From contig NZ_CAKUOF010000007.1 of NCBI RefSeq assembly GCF_934668725.1, forward strand, positions 124,001 to 188,000: a DNA stretch of 64,000 nucleotides. Reading direction: 5' to 3'. This DNA comes from an uncultured Dysgonomonas sp. GTDB taxonomy: Bacteria; Bacteroidota; Bacteroidia; Bacteroidales; Dysgonomonadaceae. This document shows, in pieces, positions 9,399 through 19,405 of this stretch. Both the position numbers and the translations under genes were made by a program. The notes beneath the pieces are model-generated. The model was given only the letters and a program-made list of their open reading frames with translations. It had not been told where the DNA came from and searched no databases. Within the stretch, counting starts at the first letter, position 1. Every line of letters starts with the position of its first letter.

Positions 9399-10367
9399 AT
9401 GAGTAAAACATATGCTATAGGCATTGATATGGGCAATACCACTACTTCGATAGGTATTGTGGATACACAAGGTAATATTATAAACAAAAGCAGTATTAGT
9501 TCTGATTATCAGAATATCACTGAATACATAGACGCAATATACGATCACTTGTCAGTTTTAATCGCACAACAAGGAGAGATTAAAAATATAAAGGGAATAG
9601 GCCTAGCTTCATCCGAAGGTAATTACTTCACAGGATGTATAGAGTTCGCTCCGGAGCATAGGTGGAATGGCAATACACCTATTACTCAGATACTGACCAA
9701 AAAGCTGCAGATTCCTATTACTTTAACCAATAATGCCAATGCAGCTGCAATGGGTCAAATGGAATACGGAATAGCTCGGGGAATGAACGATTTTATACTT
9801 CTATCCCTTGATAACGAAGTTTCCAGAGGAACTGTTGCTAATGGAGAGATAGTATACGGACACAAAATCTTCAGCGGTAAATCGGGACATATAAATATGC
9901 ATAACGATAGAGGTAGAATTTGTAAATGTGGAAAAAAAGATTGCCTCGAAGCCTATTGCTCTACTGATGGAATGGTATCAACAACTCTCGAATTATTAGC
10001 ATCGAGCAATGAAGAGAGTATCCTACGCAATATACCACAAAACAAGTTAACATTTGAAAATGTATATGAGGCTTTATTAAAAGAAGATAAGTTAGCTAAA
10101 GAAGTGTATCATTTTACTGCTGATTTACTAGGGCAATTATTATCTGACCTAGTTGCATACTCAAGTCCCAAAGCTTTTATTCTTTCTGGAAAAGTTGGTA
10201 AATCAAATGAATTTTTCAGACAAGCTATCCAAGAGTCATTTGAAGCAAATGTATTGAAGATATATGCTGGAAAAACAAAAATACTTACTTCAAAAATAGA
10301 TGACTCAGATGCTGTGATTCTGGGTGCAAGCCTATTGGCTTGGAATCCCAAACTGATAAACGCATAA
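9399..10367 (+). CDS. ROK-family sugar kinase or regulator
   Basis: The protein (322 residues) starts with the ROK phosphate-binding motif IGIDMGNTTTSIGIVD. It carries NNANAAAMGQ, ExGH-like sequence KSGHINMH and the zinc motif CKCGKKDCLEAYC at about residues 172-184. No N-terminal DNA-binding domain is present, so it is more likely a sugar kinase (glucokinase-like) than a repressor. The usual CxCGxxGC motif has Asp in place of Gly here, a minor change. It is transcribed alone and followed by a terminator. Confidence 0.88.
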   Translation: MSKTYAIGIDMGNTTTSIGIVDTQGNIINKSSISSDYQNITEYIDAIYDHLSVLIAQQGEIKNIKGIGLASSEGNYFTGCIEFAPEHRWNGNTPITQILTKKLQIPITLTNNANAAAMGQMEYGIARGMNDFILLSLDNEVSRGTVANGEIVYGHKIFSGKSGHINMHNDRGRICKCGKKDCLEAYCSTDGMVSTTLELLASSNEESILRNIPQNKLTFENVYEALLKEDKLAKEVYHFTADLLGQLLSDLVAYSSPKAFILSGKVGKSNEFFRQAIQESFEANVLKIYAGKTKILTSKIDDSDAVILGASLLAWNPKLINA

Positions 10368-10394
10368 AGTAGTATTCCATAATATCCGCAAGCC

Positions 10395-10436
10395 GAGAGA
10401 GTCCTGTAAATGAAAATTTCAGGGCTCTCTCTTTTT
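10395..10436 (+). terminator. Intrinsic terminator after the ROK gene
   Basis: A stem of GAGAGAG with CTCTCTC, extended by CCTG with CAGG across a mismatch, then CTTTTT, 28 bases after the ROK stop. Confidence 0.8.
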
Positions 10437-10460
10437 AGCAAGTATAGAAGAATTATTTAA

Positions 10461-10697
10461 TTATATACTATCCAGAAAATCTTTATAAGCTTGAAGTTGT
10501 CTTTCGCTTAAAGAGCTTTTGTCAGCATCTGAACTCTCAGTAAATAAAGTTCTATAGAAATTAGGGTCTATATCGGCTTGCTGTTCCACAAACTCTCTAA
10601 AAGTCATGTCTTCCTCCATTTCAGCATATTTTTCTTGTAGTATTTGCAATGCACTTCCTTTAATCATAGCTATAAGTTTTAAGTTATTATTTACCAT
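10461..10697 (-). CDS. Small hypothetical acidic protein
   Basis: The protein has 78 residues, or 68 if translation starts at the second Met (MIKGSALQIL, ATG at 10667). It is acidic and helical (EKYAEMEEDMTFREFVEQQADIDPNFYRTLF) with no signal peptide or membrane segment. I do not recognise a family. It lies alone, convergent with the ROK gene. The codon pattern and clean ends support a real gene, but expression is unproven. Confidence 0.55.
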   Translation of the reverse strand: MVNNNLKLIAMIKGSALQILQEKYAEMEEDMTFREFVEQQADIDPNFYRTLFTESSDADKSSLSERQLQAYKDFLDSI

Positions 10698-10866
10698 TTG
10701 GCTTATAGTAGAAATATTATTCTAATTCAGGTTAAAATCTTTTGTATTTACCTATCTATGATAAATATAGTTATTTCTTATTAAACAATTTACTCTTCTA
10801 TATTGTTTCAATCTATAGATCTTATACAGTAAGAATTAGACATTCACCACCTAAAAAAACACTATT

Positions 10867-11046
10867 ATGACTCAAGACAAAGATTACACCCTCAAAGCTG
10901 ATTTAGATAGTAGATTAGGAGCCCCAATGAAAAAAAGCGAAGGTCTATGCAGCGACAAAAAGAAATCTGAATCAGAACATCTATACGCTTACCGCGAAGA
11001 TGTAGATATCAGTAATTGTAATGAAAAGACAAAGACTGAAAAATAA
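10867..11046 (+). CDS. Very small hypothetical protein (59 aa)
   Basis: An ATG ORF of 59 codons starts MTQDKDYTLKADLDSRLG and ends in a lysine-rich tail. It is hydrophilic, has two isolated cysteines, and shows no known motif. The stop is followed 20 bases later by a strong terminator. A terminator placed so close supports a transcribed unit here. The promoter is not clear. Confidence 0.5.
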   Translation: MTQDKDYTLKADLDSRLGAPMKKSEGLCSDKKKSESEHLYAYREDVDISNCNEKTKTEK

Positions 11047-11066
11047 TAAACAGTTTATATAATATA

Positions 11067-11107
11067 AATAACCGCTCTTATTTCCAAAACAGAGCGGTTA
11101 TTTTATT
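11067..11107 (+). terminator. Bidirectional intrinsic terminator
   Basis: A twelve-base-pair stem (AATAACCGCTCT with AGAGCGGTTATT), flanked by AT-rich sequence on both sides. It separates the small plus-strand gene from the minus-strand radical-SAM module. Confidence 0.75.
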
Positions 11108-11133
11108 TTGAAAAGAATAATTTTCATGAAAAT

Positions 11134-11895
11134 TTATTGCTTTTCCGTAAGATATTTCCAAAAACGTTTAGGCATATGCTGACGATGTAACTTCGGATTG
11201 ATTCGCTCTTTTATAGTCATAGACTTGAAATAGCCTTTCCACAATTCTTGGAAAAGTTTTTCATCTTCAGCCATCACTGCATCATCCAACTTACCACTCA
11301 GCAAATGCTCATCGTCATTCAATGTTATTTCAATGACAATATGTAAGTCATAATAATAACCATATCTGCGTTTCAAATCATAAACGACCCATTTCTGATC
11401 GGAAAAGCGATCTTTCAAATGATTTATTGTTAAAGGTAAAGCATTGTAAATAGGAGATACAGGAGCAAAATAAATCCCGTCAGCCGCTTTTTGGAAACGA
11501 ATAAATTGAATCAAATAATGCTTTTCTTTTGATACTTTCTTTGCTAATTGATGGATTTGCAATACATCTCCGTCTCCAAAATTCATCTCTATAGAATGGG
11601 TATTATCAAATACTTTCCGGATATACCGGAACAATAATTCATCACTTCCCTCCTCTTCGGAAAGCCATACATAATTGAGCATATTACATGCCAATTTAGA
11701 TAGCTTCTTTTGCAAAGCATCCCATACCCTTGTCGACTTATCATCTTGTGTTATTACAGTGTAACTTTCTTCGAGAAACATAGGAGCAATACTTCCTTCT
11801 CCCAGTATTTTATCAGGAAAAGTTTTTCTACTGTATGCATCAAATACAGCAGTAAGTAAACCTTCAAATGTTTTATCGTAGAAAAATACAATCAT
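11134..11895 (-). CDS. TIGR03915-type putative DNA metabolism protein
   Basis: This 253-residue protein starts MIVFFYDKTFEGLLTAVFDAY, the hallmark N-terminus of the TIGR03915/DUF4130 family. It ends with RINPKLHRQHMPKRFWKYLTEK, also typical. Members are found next to, or fused with, a radical-SAM DNA repair-like protein or a uracil-DNA glycosylase-like domain. Here the partner radical-SAM gene lies 43 bases upstream on the same strand. The biochemical role has not been established to my knowledge. Confidence 0.88.
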   Translation of the reverse strand: MIVFFYDKTFEGLLTAVFDAYSRKTFPDKILGEGSIAPMFLEESYTVITQDDKSTRVWDALQKKLSKLACNMLNYVWLSEEEGSDELLFRYIRKVFDNTHSIEMNFGDGDVLQIHQLAKKVSKEKHYLIQFIRFQKAADGIYFAPVSPIYNALPLTINHLKDRFSDQKWVVYDLKRRYGYYYDLHIVIEITLNDDEHLLSGKLDDAVMAEDEKLFQELWKGYFKSMTIKERINPKLHRQHMPKRFWKYLTEKQ

Positions 11896-11938
11896 AATTA
11901 ATTATAGGCTACAATAACCGACTGAAAATCACATACCC

Positions 11939-13207
11939 TTAATCAGGAAAAATTATAGAAAGTTGCTGGTCAGTTTCACTTTTTTTCTTTTTGGGTTCTG
12001 TCAGTATTTTCCGTAGATATTCGGGCTTCACCTCATTAATGGTATTATGCATTGCCAATTCGTTGCAGGTGATAAAATATTGAGCCTTTTTCATTACTAT
12101 CCCCATTTTTTTCAACTGATATGCATTTAGCTTTCCATACCTTCTGGAAGTAACGATCAATTTTGCCGATTTTACCCCAATCCCCGGGACACGAAGGATT
12201 AAAGCATAATCAGCCTTATTTATATCAACAGGAAACATTTCAGGGTGGCGTAATGCCCACGATAATTTAGGATCTATTTCAAGATCCAGATCAGGATAAG
12301 CATCATCTACAATCTCGTCGGCTCTGAATTGATAAAAACGCATCAGCCAATCGGCCTGATACAATCTATTCTCACGCACCAGAGGTGCTTGCTTTAATGC
12401 CGGAAGACGATTATCATAACTATTAACAGGAATGAAACCCGAATAGTAGACTCGCTTCATACTAGGACGTTTATATAATTTTGAAGATAAAACTAAAATG
12501 TCCTTATCCGTTTCATTAGTAGCCCCTACAATCATTTGTGTACTCTGCCCCGCAGGCACAAAACGTGGAGCCGAGCGGAATTTCTGACGTTCTTCGATAC
12601 TCTGCACCATACCCTGCTGAATGAACCGCATAGGCTGGAATACACTCAGATGATCTTTCTCCGGAGCAAGCAGCTTCAAATTCGCCTCTGTTGGAATCTC
12701 TATATTAACACTCATACGGTCGGCATATAGACCGGCGGTATTCACCAATTCCTGGCTAGCTCCGGGAATACTTTTCATATGAATATATCCATTATAACGA
12801 TGTACAGTACGGAGTTCTTTTACAACACGCACCATTCGTTCCATGGTATAATCTGGATTATTAATAACTCCTGAGCTAAGAAACAATCCTTCAATATAGT
12901 TACGTCGATAAAATTCAATCGTCAGATCAACAAGCTCTTGCACTGTAAAAGTTGCACGTCTGATATCATTGCTTCTACGGTTGATGCAATAAGCACAATC
13001 ATAAATACAATTATTAGTCAACATTATTTTGAGCAAAGAAACACATCTGCCATCTTCGGTAAAGCTATGGCAAATGCCCATCCCTCCAACAGTATTTCCA
13101 ATACCACCCGGAATATTTTTACGGACAGTACCGCTCGAAGAGCAAGATACATCGTATTTTGCAGATTCGGCTAATGTTTTTAACTTTTCGAGTACATTTT
13201 CATTCAT
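11939..13207 (-). CDS. Putative DNA modification/repair radical SAM protein
   Basis: The 422-residue protein has a radical-SAM Cx3Cx2C motif in CIYDCAYCINRRS (about residues 69-76). The TIM-barrel core contains FLSSGVI and MKSIPGAS, and a helix-hairpin-helix DNA-binding element near the C-terminus reads LRVPGIGVKSAKLIVTSRR. This matches the TIGR03916 family, always paired with TIGR03915 proteins such as the next gene. A nucleic-acid lesion or base is the likely substrate. Whether it repairs or modifies DNA is unknown. Confidence 0.9.
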   Translation of the reverse strand: MNENVLEKLKTLAESAKYDVSCSSSGTVRKNIPGGIGNTVGGMGICHSFTEDGRCVSLLKIMLTNNCIYDCAYCINRRSNDIRRATFTVQELVDLTIEFYRRNYIEGLFLSSGVINNPDYTMERMVRVVKELRTVHRYNGYIHMKSIPGASQELVNTAGLYADRMSVNIEIPTEANLKLLAPEKDHLSVFQPMRFIQQGMVQSIEERQKFRSAPRFVPAGQSTQMIVGATNETDKDILVLSSKLYKRPSMKRVYYSGFIPVNSYDNRLPALKQAPLVRENRLYQADWLMRFYQFRADEIVDDAYPDLDLEIDPKLSWALRHPEMFPVDINKADYALILRVPGIGVKSAKLIVTSRRYGKLNAYQLKKMGIVMKKAQYFITCNELAMHNTINEVKPEYLRKILTEPKKKKSETDQQLSIIFPD

Positions 13208-13602
13208 TGCACTACAAAGAAAATTATTTCAAATGAGAGATTAGCTCAAAAAATATTAAAAGCACTCTTATTGTTCAAAACTCATACATCGAACAAATAA
13301 TCAACCATTTACAAACGATTACAATCTAATCCAATCAAAACCTTTTTTCTATATAAAATGAATGATAAAAAGTTTAAATCTTAAAATTTAAACTTACCCT
13401 ATATTTTCCTAATCAAAGTTAAATACCTTTCATTTTTTTTACAGATCTTTGCAGCATAACTACGTAAATAAAGATCGAATATTTTCTCATACAGGCAGAG
13501 TAACTAGAACGTTAATTAACCGGAACGTAACCAACCGTTCGCATTAACGAAATAGTTATGCTATTCTTTTGTACTAATAAAATGTATAAATTAAATTAAT
13601 GT
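13208..13602. other. 395-base intergenic region before the TonB receptor
   Basis: It lies between divergent genes. A ten-base inverted repeat (AAGTTTAAAT with ATTTAAACTT, loop six) is at 13370-13395. A TAACTTTG box sits on the minus strand at 13421-13414, the possible -7 element of the radical-SAM gene. GAACGT occurs twice near 13510-13530. No ORF or RNA gene was seen. Confidence 0.4.
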
Positions 13603-16600
13603 ATGAAAAAATTTATTCTTTTACTCATTATCCTTTTAACAGGTATAAATTCATTTATATCTGCACAAGTAACAACAGCCTCCCTATCGGGAAAAGTATC
13701 AGACGAAACGGATGTTTTGCCAGGTGCTGTAGTAACTGCAACTCATACACCTTCGGGAACTACTTATTATGCTACGACAAACGAAAATGGACGTTTTCTT
13801 ATTCAGGGAATGAGAACTGGCGGGCCATATACCTTAGAAGTTTCATTACTCGGATTCAATAAGTATGTGCAAACAGGAATTAATTTACGCTTAGGAGAAA
13901 CTTTCGATGTCCAAATTCATCTCGATCAGGATAACAAAATGTTGAATGAAGTTGTAATTACAGGTGTTTCCCAATTTAATGCCAATAAGACAGGGGCAGC
14001 AAGTAACTTTAATAAACAACAGATAGAGAATATGCCAACCGTATCACGTAGTGTTTATGATGTGGCAAAACTAACCCCTCAGGCAGTAGTATCGGGCTCT
14101 GGACTTTCTTTTGCTGGAAGTAACAACCGTTATAACAGTTTTCAGATTGATGGTGCTGTTAATAACGATGTTTTCGGACTTGCCTCAAGCGGTACTAATG
14201 GGGGGCAATCGGGGGCGAACCCTATTTCTCTTGATGCAATTGAAGAGATCCAAGTAGTAATTGCTCCTTTTGATGTACGCCAAAGCGGATTTACCGGAGG
14301 TGGTATCAACGCGATCACAAAATCGGGAACAAATACCGTACACGGATCTCTTTACGGATACTTCAACAATCAGGATCTTGTTGGTAAAACTGCCGGAAAA
14401 GATGTTGAAAAAAGAACCAAGTTAACTAACCAATCAGAAAAGACGTATGGATTCACTGTTGGAGGACCTATAGTAAAAGATAAATTATTCATCTTCGCAA
14501 ATGCTGAAAAGGTTAAGAAAACTTACCCTTCATCTTATAATATAGGGGAAGGTTCTAACATCACTAAAACTGAAGCAGATCAGGTTATTCAAAAATTAAC
14601 CTCGTTAACAGGTGGATACAATGGTGGCGGATATGGCCAGCAGGATATAAATACTGAAGCAACGAAGTTATTAGCAAGATTAGACTGGAATATCAATAAA
14701 GCTCACAAAGCGACTTTTAGATACAGCTATCTGGAGGCTTCTCAGCTTAACTTCTCAAATTCGGCAAATGCTCTTCGCTTAAACGATAACGGATACAATA
14801 TGAATAATAAAACGAATTCATTTGTAGCTGAATTAAATTCTAGACTATCGCAAGAGTGGTTTAATGAGTTTCGTATCGGCTATACCCGTGTACGTGATTA
14901 TCGTACATTCTCGGGTCAACCGTTACCGTATGTAAAGATAAATCTGGAGAATTCGCGCAGCATCGAATTGGGTACAGAACGCTATTCGCCTGCCAACTCA
15001 TTAGATCAGGATGTATGGACTCTAACTAATAATACGACCTGGTACAAAGGAAATCACACCATAACTTTCGGGACTCACAATGAATTATTTAAGATGAAGA
15101 ATCTTTTCATTCGAGAAAATTTCGGTTCTTACACATATAACTCTATGGAGGATTTCTTATCGGTAGGTACTGCCAACGAAAAAGCTCCTTATGAGTACAA
15201 CTATTCTTTCTCTCGCGAAGATATCACCGGAAGTAAAAACTGGGCACCATCTTTCAGTGCTGCACAAATAGGCTTATACGCACAAGACGATTGGACTGTA
15301 AATGACAGGTTCAACCTGACTTATGGTTTAAGAGTTGACTTACCTATATTCTTCGATAAACCGATAGAAAACAAAGCATTCAATTCTTCGGCAATTGCAA
15401 AAGAATACGGAGTGGCAACCAACCAAATGCCTAAAACACAAGTTATGTTCTCGCCTCGCGTAGGCTTCAGATGGAATATCAATGAAGAAAAAACAACTTT
15501 ACTTCGTGGTGGATTAGGTATTTTCACCGGACGCGTACCTTTTGTTTGGATATCTAACAGTTTCTCTAATACAGGAGTGGAATATAGTCGTACCAGACTA
15601 CAATCGGCAGATATGGCAGCGGCAATGGCAGACGGGTTCAGATTCCAAATAGACCCGACTAAGCAATATACTCCTTCAAAAACTGTAACGTCAGAAATTG
15701 ACGTGGTAGATAAAGATTTCAAATTTCCACAAGTATTCCGTGTCAATTTAGCTGTAGACCAAAATTTAGGTGCAGGATTCAGAGCTTCGATAGAGGGATT
15801 GTATTCTAAAACGATGAATAATATAATGTACAAAAACTTGGTTGTTGAAGAAAGCGGTAAATTCTTAAATAATGGTGGAGACCAAAGACCTTTATATCAA
15901 CCGACCATAAATCCTGCAACTAATGCAGCATACACTAAGGAATATACAGGTATTGTTTATCTAACCAATTCGAGTAAGGGATATACGTACAGTATTACAG
16001 GAAAATTGGAAAAAGAATTTGATTTCGGATTAAATACAATGGTAGCCTATACTTATGGGCGCTCTAAAGGTATTAACGATGGCACATCTAGTCAGGCTCT
16101 TTCTAACTGGCAATATAACGAAAACTGGCAAGGTCCTAATAACCCCGAATTATCTTATTCCGACTTTGATACCCCTCACCGTATTATAGGAACAGTTTCA
16201 TATAGAAAAGAGTACGGAAAGAACTTTGCCACTACAGTCAGCTTATTTTACAACGGACAATCAGGAGCTAACTATTCAGTTACGTACAAAAATAATATCA
16301 ATAATGACGGTGCATCAGGAAACGATGTATTATACATCCCTACAGATGCAGAGTTGGCAAATATGAAGTTCAAAGATATTACAGCTAACGGAGCGGTTAC
16401 CAATTCGGCCGATCAACAACGCACAGCATTAGGCGAATGGATCAACAGTAACAAAGACATCAGAGATAAAAAAGGGCATTACATAGAAAGAAATGGATTG
16501 AGGACTCCTTTCGAGCATCATTTTGATCTTCACATTGCACAAGACTTCTTCATCAATGTTTCAGGGAGACGTCATACTTTGCAAGTAAACTTTGACATCT

Positions 16601-16803
16601 TAAACGTAGGCAACCTGCTGAACCATGCTTGGGGAATATATAACTCTCCGGCATACTCATATTCTCCTATAACTGTATCTAGTGTTAGTGCAGAAGGAGT
16701 ACCAACATTCCAATTCACAAAACCAGCAGGTGATAAATTATATAATATCTCTGATTACAACTCACGCTGGCGTTCACAAATAGGAGTTAGATATATTTTC
16801 TAA
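13603..16803 (+). CDS. Oar-like TonB-dependent receptor with carboxypeptidase-regulatory domain
   Basis: The protein has 1066 residues. After a signal peptide (cleavage after ISAQ) comes a CarboxypepD_reg-like domain of about 80 residues (TTASLSGKVSDE...ENGRFLIQGM). A plug domain with INAITKSGTNTVHGSLYGYF follows, then a long beta-barrel ending in RYIF, an outer-membrane C-terminal signature. It lacks the SusC-type TonB-box arrangement and has no SusD partner next to it. The downstream pyrophosphatase-like gene suggests uptake of a phosphorylated or nucleotide-derived ligand, but that is inference. Confidence 0.9.
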   Translation: MKKFILLLIILLTGINSFISAQVTTASLSGKVSDETDVLPGAVVTATHTPSGTTYYATTNENGRFLIQGMRTGGPYTLEVSLLGFNKYVQTGINLRLGETFDVQIHLDQDNKMLNEVVITGVSQFNANKTGAASNFNKQQIENMPTVSRSVYDVAKLTPQAVVSGSGLSFAGSNNRYNSFQIDGAVNNDVFGLASSGTNGGQSGANPISLDAIEEIQVVIAPFDVRQSGFTGGGINAITKSGTNTVHGSLYGYFNNQDLVGKTAGKDVEKRTKLTNQSEKTYGFTVGGPIVKDKLFIFANAEKVKKTYPSSYNIGEGSNITKTEADQVIQKLTSLTGGYNGGGYGQQDINTEATKLLARLDWNINKAHKATFRYSYLEASQLNFSNSANALRLNDNGYNMNNKTNSFVAELNSRLSQEWFNEFRIGYTRVRDYRTFSGQPLPYVKINLENSRSIELGTERYSPANSLDQDVWTLTNNTTWYKGNHTITFGTHNELFKMKNLFIRENFGSYTYNSMEDFLSVGTANEKAPYEYNYSFSREDITGSKNWAPSFSAAQIGLYAQDDWTVNDRFNLTYGLRVDLPIFFDKPIENKAFNSSAIAKEYGVATNQMPKTQVMFSPRVGFRWNINEEKTTLLRGGLGIFTGRVPFVWISNSFSNTGVEYSRTRLQSADMAAAMADGFRFQIDPTKQYTPSKTVTSEIDVVDKDFKFPQVFRVNLAVDQNLGAGFRASIEGLYSKTMNNIMYKNLVVEESGKFLNNGGDQRPLYQPTINPATNAAYTKEYTGIVYLTNSSKGYTYSITGKLEKEFDFGLNTMVAYTYGRSKGINDGTSSQALSNWQYNENWQGPNNPELSYSDFDTPHRIIGTVSYRKEYGKNFATTVSLFYNGQSGANYSVTYKNNINNDGASGNDVLYIPTDAELANMKFKDITANGAVTNSADQQRTALGEWINSNKDIRDKKGHYIERNGLRTPFEHHFDLHIAQDFFINVSGRRHTLQVNFDILNVGNLLNHAWGIYNSPAYSYSPITVSSVSAEGVPTFQFTKPAGDKLYNISDYNSRWRSQIGVRYIF

Positions 16804-16828
16804 TAAGAGATATACTCGATACTCAATC

Positions 16829-16872
16829 AATAAGACAGAAGAATCGAATATTCGATTTTTCTGTCTTATTCT
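16829..16872 (+). terminator. Intrinsic terminator after the TonB receptor
   Basis: A long imperfect stem (AATAAGACAG with CTGTCTTATT, extended inward by AATCGAA with TTCGATT) ends in TCTTT. It starts 26 bases after the stop codon. Confidence 0.7.
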
Positions 16873-16897
16873 TTAAAGGCAGTTCTTTTCTATTCAT

Positions 16898-16905
16898 TAC
16901 TTTTG
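16898..16905 (+). promoter_or_regulatory. -7 element of the pyrophosphatase-like gene
   Basis: TACTTTTG fits TAnnTTTG and lies 64 bases before the ATG. No convincing -33 box was found. Confidence 0.4.
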
Positions 16906-16969
16906 CAAGAACATACCTATTACAGCAGAAAAAGAATTCATCATCGCTTCGAATCAAAATAAATAAATC

Positions 16970-18175
16970 ATGAACAGATTTTTCACATTATTAATTACTC
17001 TATTGATTTTAAATTTCAGTTCTAATCTTAACTCTCAGAACAATGATCACTATACAATAATAGTCTCTCTTGATGGTTTCAGATGGGATTATCCCCAAAT
17101 ACACGGAACTCCTAATTTAGATAAAATGGCTCAAAAAGGTGTAAGTGCTGTTATGCGCCCATCCTACCCTGCCTCTACATTCCCTAATCATTATACACTG
17201 ATTACCGGTCTTGTGCCCGATCATAATGGAATTGTCAACAATGTATTCTGGGATCGAGCAAACCAACGTCAATACAGTATGGGAGATTCTATCACCCGCT
17301 ACAATCGCGATTATTATAAAGGCGAACCGATCTGGACTACGGCTCAGCGACAAGGAGTAAAAGCGGCCAGTATTTATTGGGTAGGTTCGGATATAGATAT
17401 CAAAAACTCATACCCGACTTATTACAAAGAATGGACAGATCAACCCCGACTTACTTTCGAACAAAGAGTTGATACAGCTTTAGCCATGCTCAATAAAAAA
17501 GAAGATGATCGCCCTCGTCTAATTACTTTATATATGGATGAACCAGATGCTTCAGGACATCATTTTGGACCTACCGGGCAAGAAACCAAATTGATGGTAA
17601 ACCATATAGATAGTCTTATAGGAAGATTGATTGAGGGTATTGAAAAATTGCCTTTCAGCGATAAAGTGAACCTCATAGTTACAGCCGATCACGGTATGAC
17701 TTATGTTTCGAGAGAACGATTTATAAATATCAACGATTACCTGAAGCCTTCTTGGTACGACCGAGCGATAGGAAATAATCCGACCTCGATATTTGCAAAT
17801 AGAGAAAATCAAGACTCTATATACCAAGCTCTGTCTAAAATTGAGCATATAAAAGTATATAGAAAAAATAAGGTTCCTAAAAATCTCAAATACGGAACAA
17901 ATCCCAATATAGGAGATATTGTAGTTATTCCCGCTTGTGGTTGGCAATTCGGATTTAAACCATCACCTAATATCGGTGCTCATGGATACGATCCTAGTTC
18001 CCCTGATATGCAGGTTATCTTTTTTGCTTCCGGCCCCGATTTTAAAGAAAACTATAAAGGAAAAACATTCGACAATACAGCTATATATCCACTTTTAGCA
18101 CATTTACTGGGTGTACAACCTGCATCTAATGATGGAAATTTCAAGCAGGTAAAGTCTTTTCTTAAAAAGAAATAA
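16970..18175 (+). CDS. Alkaline phosphatase superfamily, nucleotide pyrophosphatase/phosphodiesterase-like
   Basis: The 401-residue protein has a signal peptide, and the mature part starts near SQNNDHYTIIVSLDGFRWD. The metal-binding LDGF, the nucleophile region PASTFPNHYTLITG (Thr near residue 68), MDEPDASGHHFGP and TADHGM are all present, which is the NPP layout. It should be periplasmic or surface-exposed and hydrolyse pyrophosphate or phosphodiester bonds of nucleotides. Its place behind the TonB receptor suggests extracytoplasmic phosphate or nucleotide scavenging, though a terminator separates them. Confidence 0.9.
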   Translation: MNRFFTLLITLLILNFSSNLNSQNNDHYTIIVSLDGFRWDYPQIHGTPNLDKMAQKGVSAVMRPSYPASTFPNHYTLITGLVPDHNGIVNNVFWDRANQRQYSMGDSITRYNRDYYKGEPIWTTAQRQGVKAASIYWVGSDIDIKNSYPTYYKEWTDQPRLTFEQRVDTALAMLNKKEDDRPRLITLYMDEPDASGHHFGPTGQETKLMVNHIDSLIGRLIEGIEKLPFSDKVNLIVTADHGMTYVSRERFININDYLKPSWYDRAIGNNPTSIFANRENQDSIYQALSKIEHIKVYRKNKVPKNLKYGTNPNIGDIVVIPACGWQFGFKPSPNIGAHGYDPSSPDMQVIFFASGPDFKENYKGKTFDNTAIYPLLAHLLGVQPASNDGNFKQVKSFLKKK

Positions 18176-18325
18176 TACTTCACCCTATATTAACAATATA
18201 GATAGAATACTGTAATAATTATTCTGGACTTTTGTGTCAGATGGTTACAATTACTAGTTCCTAGATTGTTTTAGGTTTTCGATACGCAGATTATTTTAAA
18301 GATCATAAAATACTACTTTTATTAG

Positions 18326-18358
18326 AAACAAGTGCCTAGTGATTAGTCGCTTGTTTTT
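18326..18358 (+). terminator. Possible weak terminator after the pyrophosphatase-like gene
   Basis: AAACAAGTG pairs with CGCTTGTTT (one G-T wobble) and is followed by TTT. It lies 150 bases after the stop, so its assignment is uncertain. The rest of 18176-18472 shows nothing else. Confidence 0.35.
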
Positions 18359-18472
18359 CGTTATATACGTTGCTCTTATCCATATACAATACTTCATATA
18401 CTTGCAATCAAAAAGTAATTAGAACGTAATCTGAGAAGAGTAATTTTCGGTTGTAAAAAATAAAACATAAAT

Positions 18473-19405
18473 ATGGATACAAAACGTTTTGGAGCAATTG
18501 ATATCGGATCAAATTCCGTACGACTTTTAATTACAGATGTGATTGATTATAAAGGAAAACCATACTTTAAGAAAAATCAACTGATACGCATTCCTTTAAA
18601 ATTAGGAGAAGACACTTTTTCGACCGGATTTATAGGCGATCAAAAAAAAGAAAAGCTAATGGTACTAATGCAGTCTTTACAAGGGCTTATATCGGTAAAT
18701 GACGTGGAAGTATGGAGGGCCTGTGCTACTTCGGCGATAAGGGAAGCCGAAAATGCAACAGAAGTACTTAATTATGTGGAAAATAAAACAGGCGTACATA
18801 TCGAAATTATCGATCCGATAGAAGAAGCACACTATATCAGACTGAATAATATGGATGAATATTTAGATGAAGACAGAGCATATATTTTTACAGATGTAGG
18901 TGGTGGTAGTACCGAATTGATTTTATTTTACAAAAACGAACAAATAGCTACAGGATCGTTTCGATTAGGAACGCTAAGAACTTTAACACCGGAACTGGAG
19001 CAAAATGAATGGGATGCGATGAAAGATTGGATGGAAGAGAATTGTAAGGATTTCCCTAAAATTTCTTTAATCGGATCGGGCGGTAACATAAACAAGCTCG
19101 ACTCTTTACTTCGGCGCTGTGGTCGCATCAAGCGTGAAGAACTCATCGCTTACTATCGTAAATTACGCAGTATGAGTTACGAAGAGCGTGTTATCAATCT
19201 GAAAGTAAGTCTAGATAGAGCAGAAGTGATTATGCCTGCCATTCATATTTATCTCAAAATAATGAAACTTTCGAGAGCTTTAGTAATAGAGACCCCAATA
19301 ATAGGTGTAGCAGATGGTATTATAAAGGATTTATACTTAAAAGATGCACAATATCAATCGGCTCTCAATCGGAATAATAGCGTTCTTTACAGTACTAACT
19401 CCTGA
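18473..19405 (+). CDS. Ppx/GppA-family exopolyphosphatase or pppGpp phosphatase
   Basis: The 310-residue protein has the ASKHA-fold motifs AIDIGSNSVRLLITDV at the N-terminus and TDVGGGSTELILF near residue 140. It ends with the short version of the family and lacks the C-terminal HD domain of E. coli Ppx. Members cleave terminal phosphate from polyphosphate or pppGpp; the two cannot be told apart by eye. Its stop codon overlaps the convergent DUF3037 gene by 19 bases. Confidence 0.88.
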   Translation: MDTKRFGAIDIGSNSVRLLITDVIDYKGKPYFKKNQLIRIPLKLGEDTFSTGFIGDQKKEKLMVLMQSLQGLISVNDVEVWRACATSAIREAENATEVLNYVENKTGVHIEIIDPIEEAHYIRLNNMDEYLDEDRAYIFTDVGGGSTELILFYKNEQIATGSFRLGTLRTLTPELEQNEWDAMKDWMEENCKDFPKISLIGSGGNINKLDSLLRRCGRIKREELIAYYRKLRSMSYEERVINLKVSLDRAEVIMPAIHIYLKIMKLSRALVIETPIIGVADGIIKDLYLKDAQYQSALNRNNSVLYSTNS

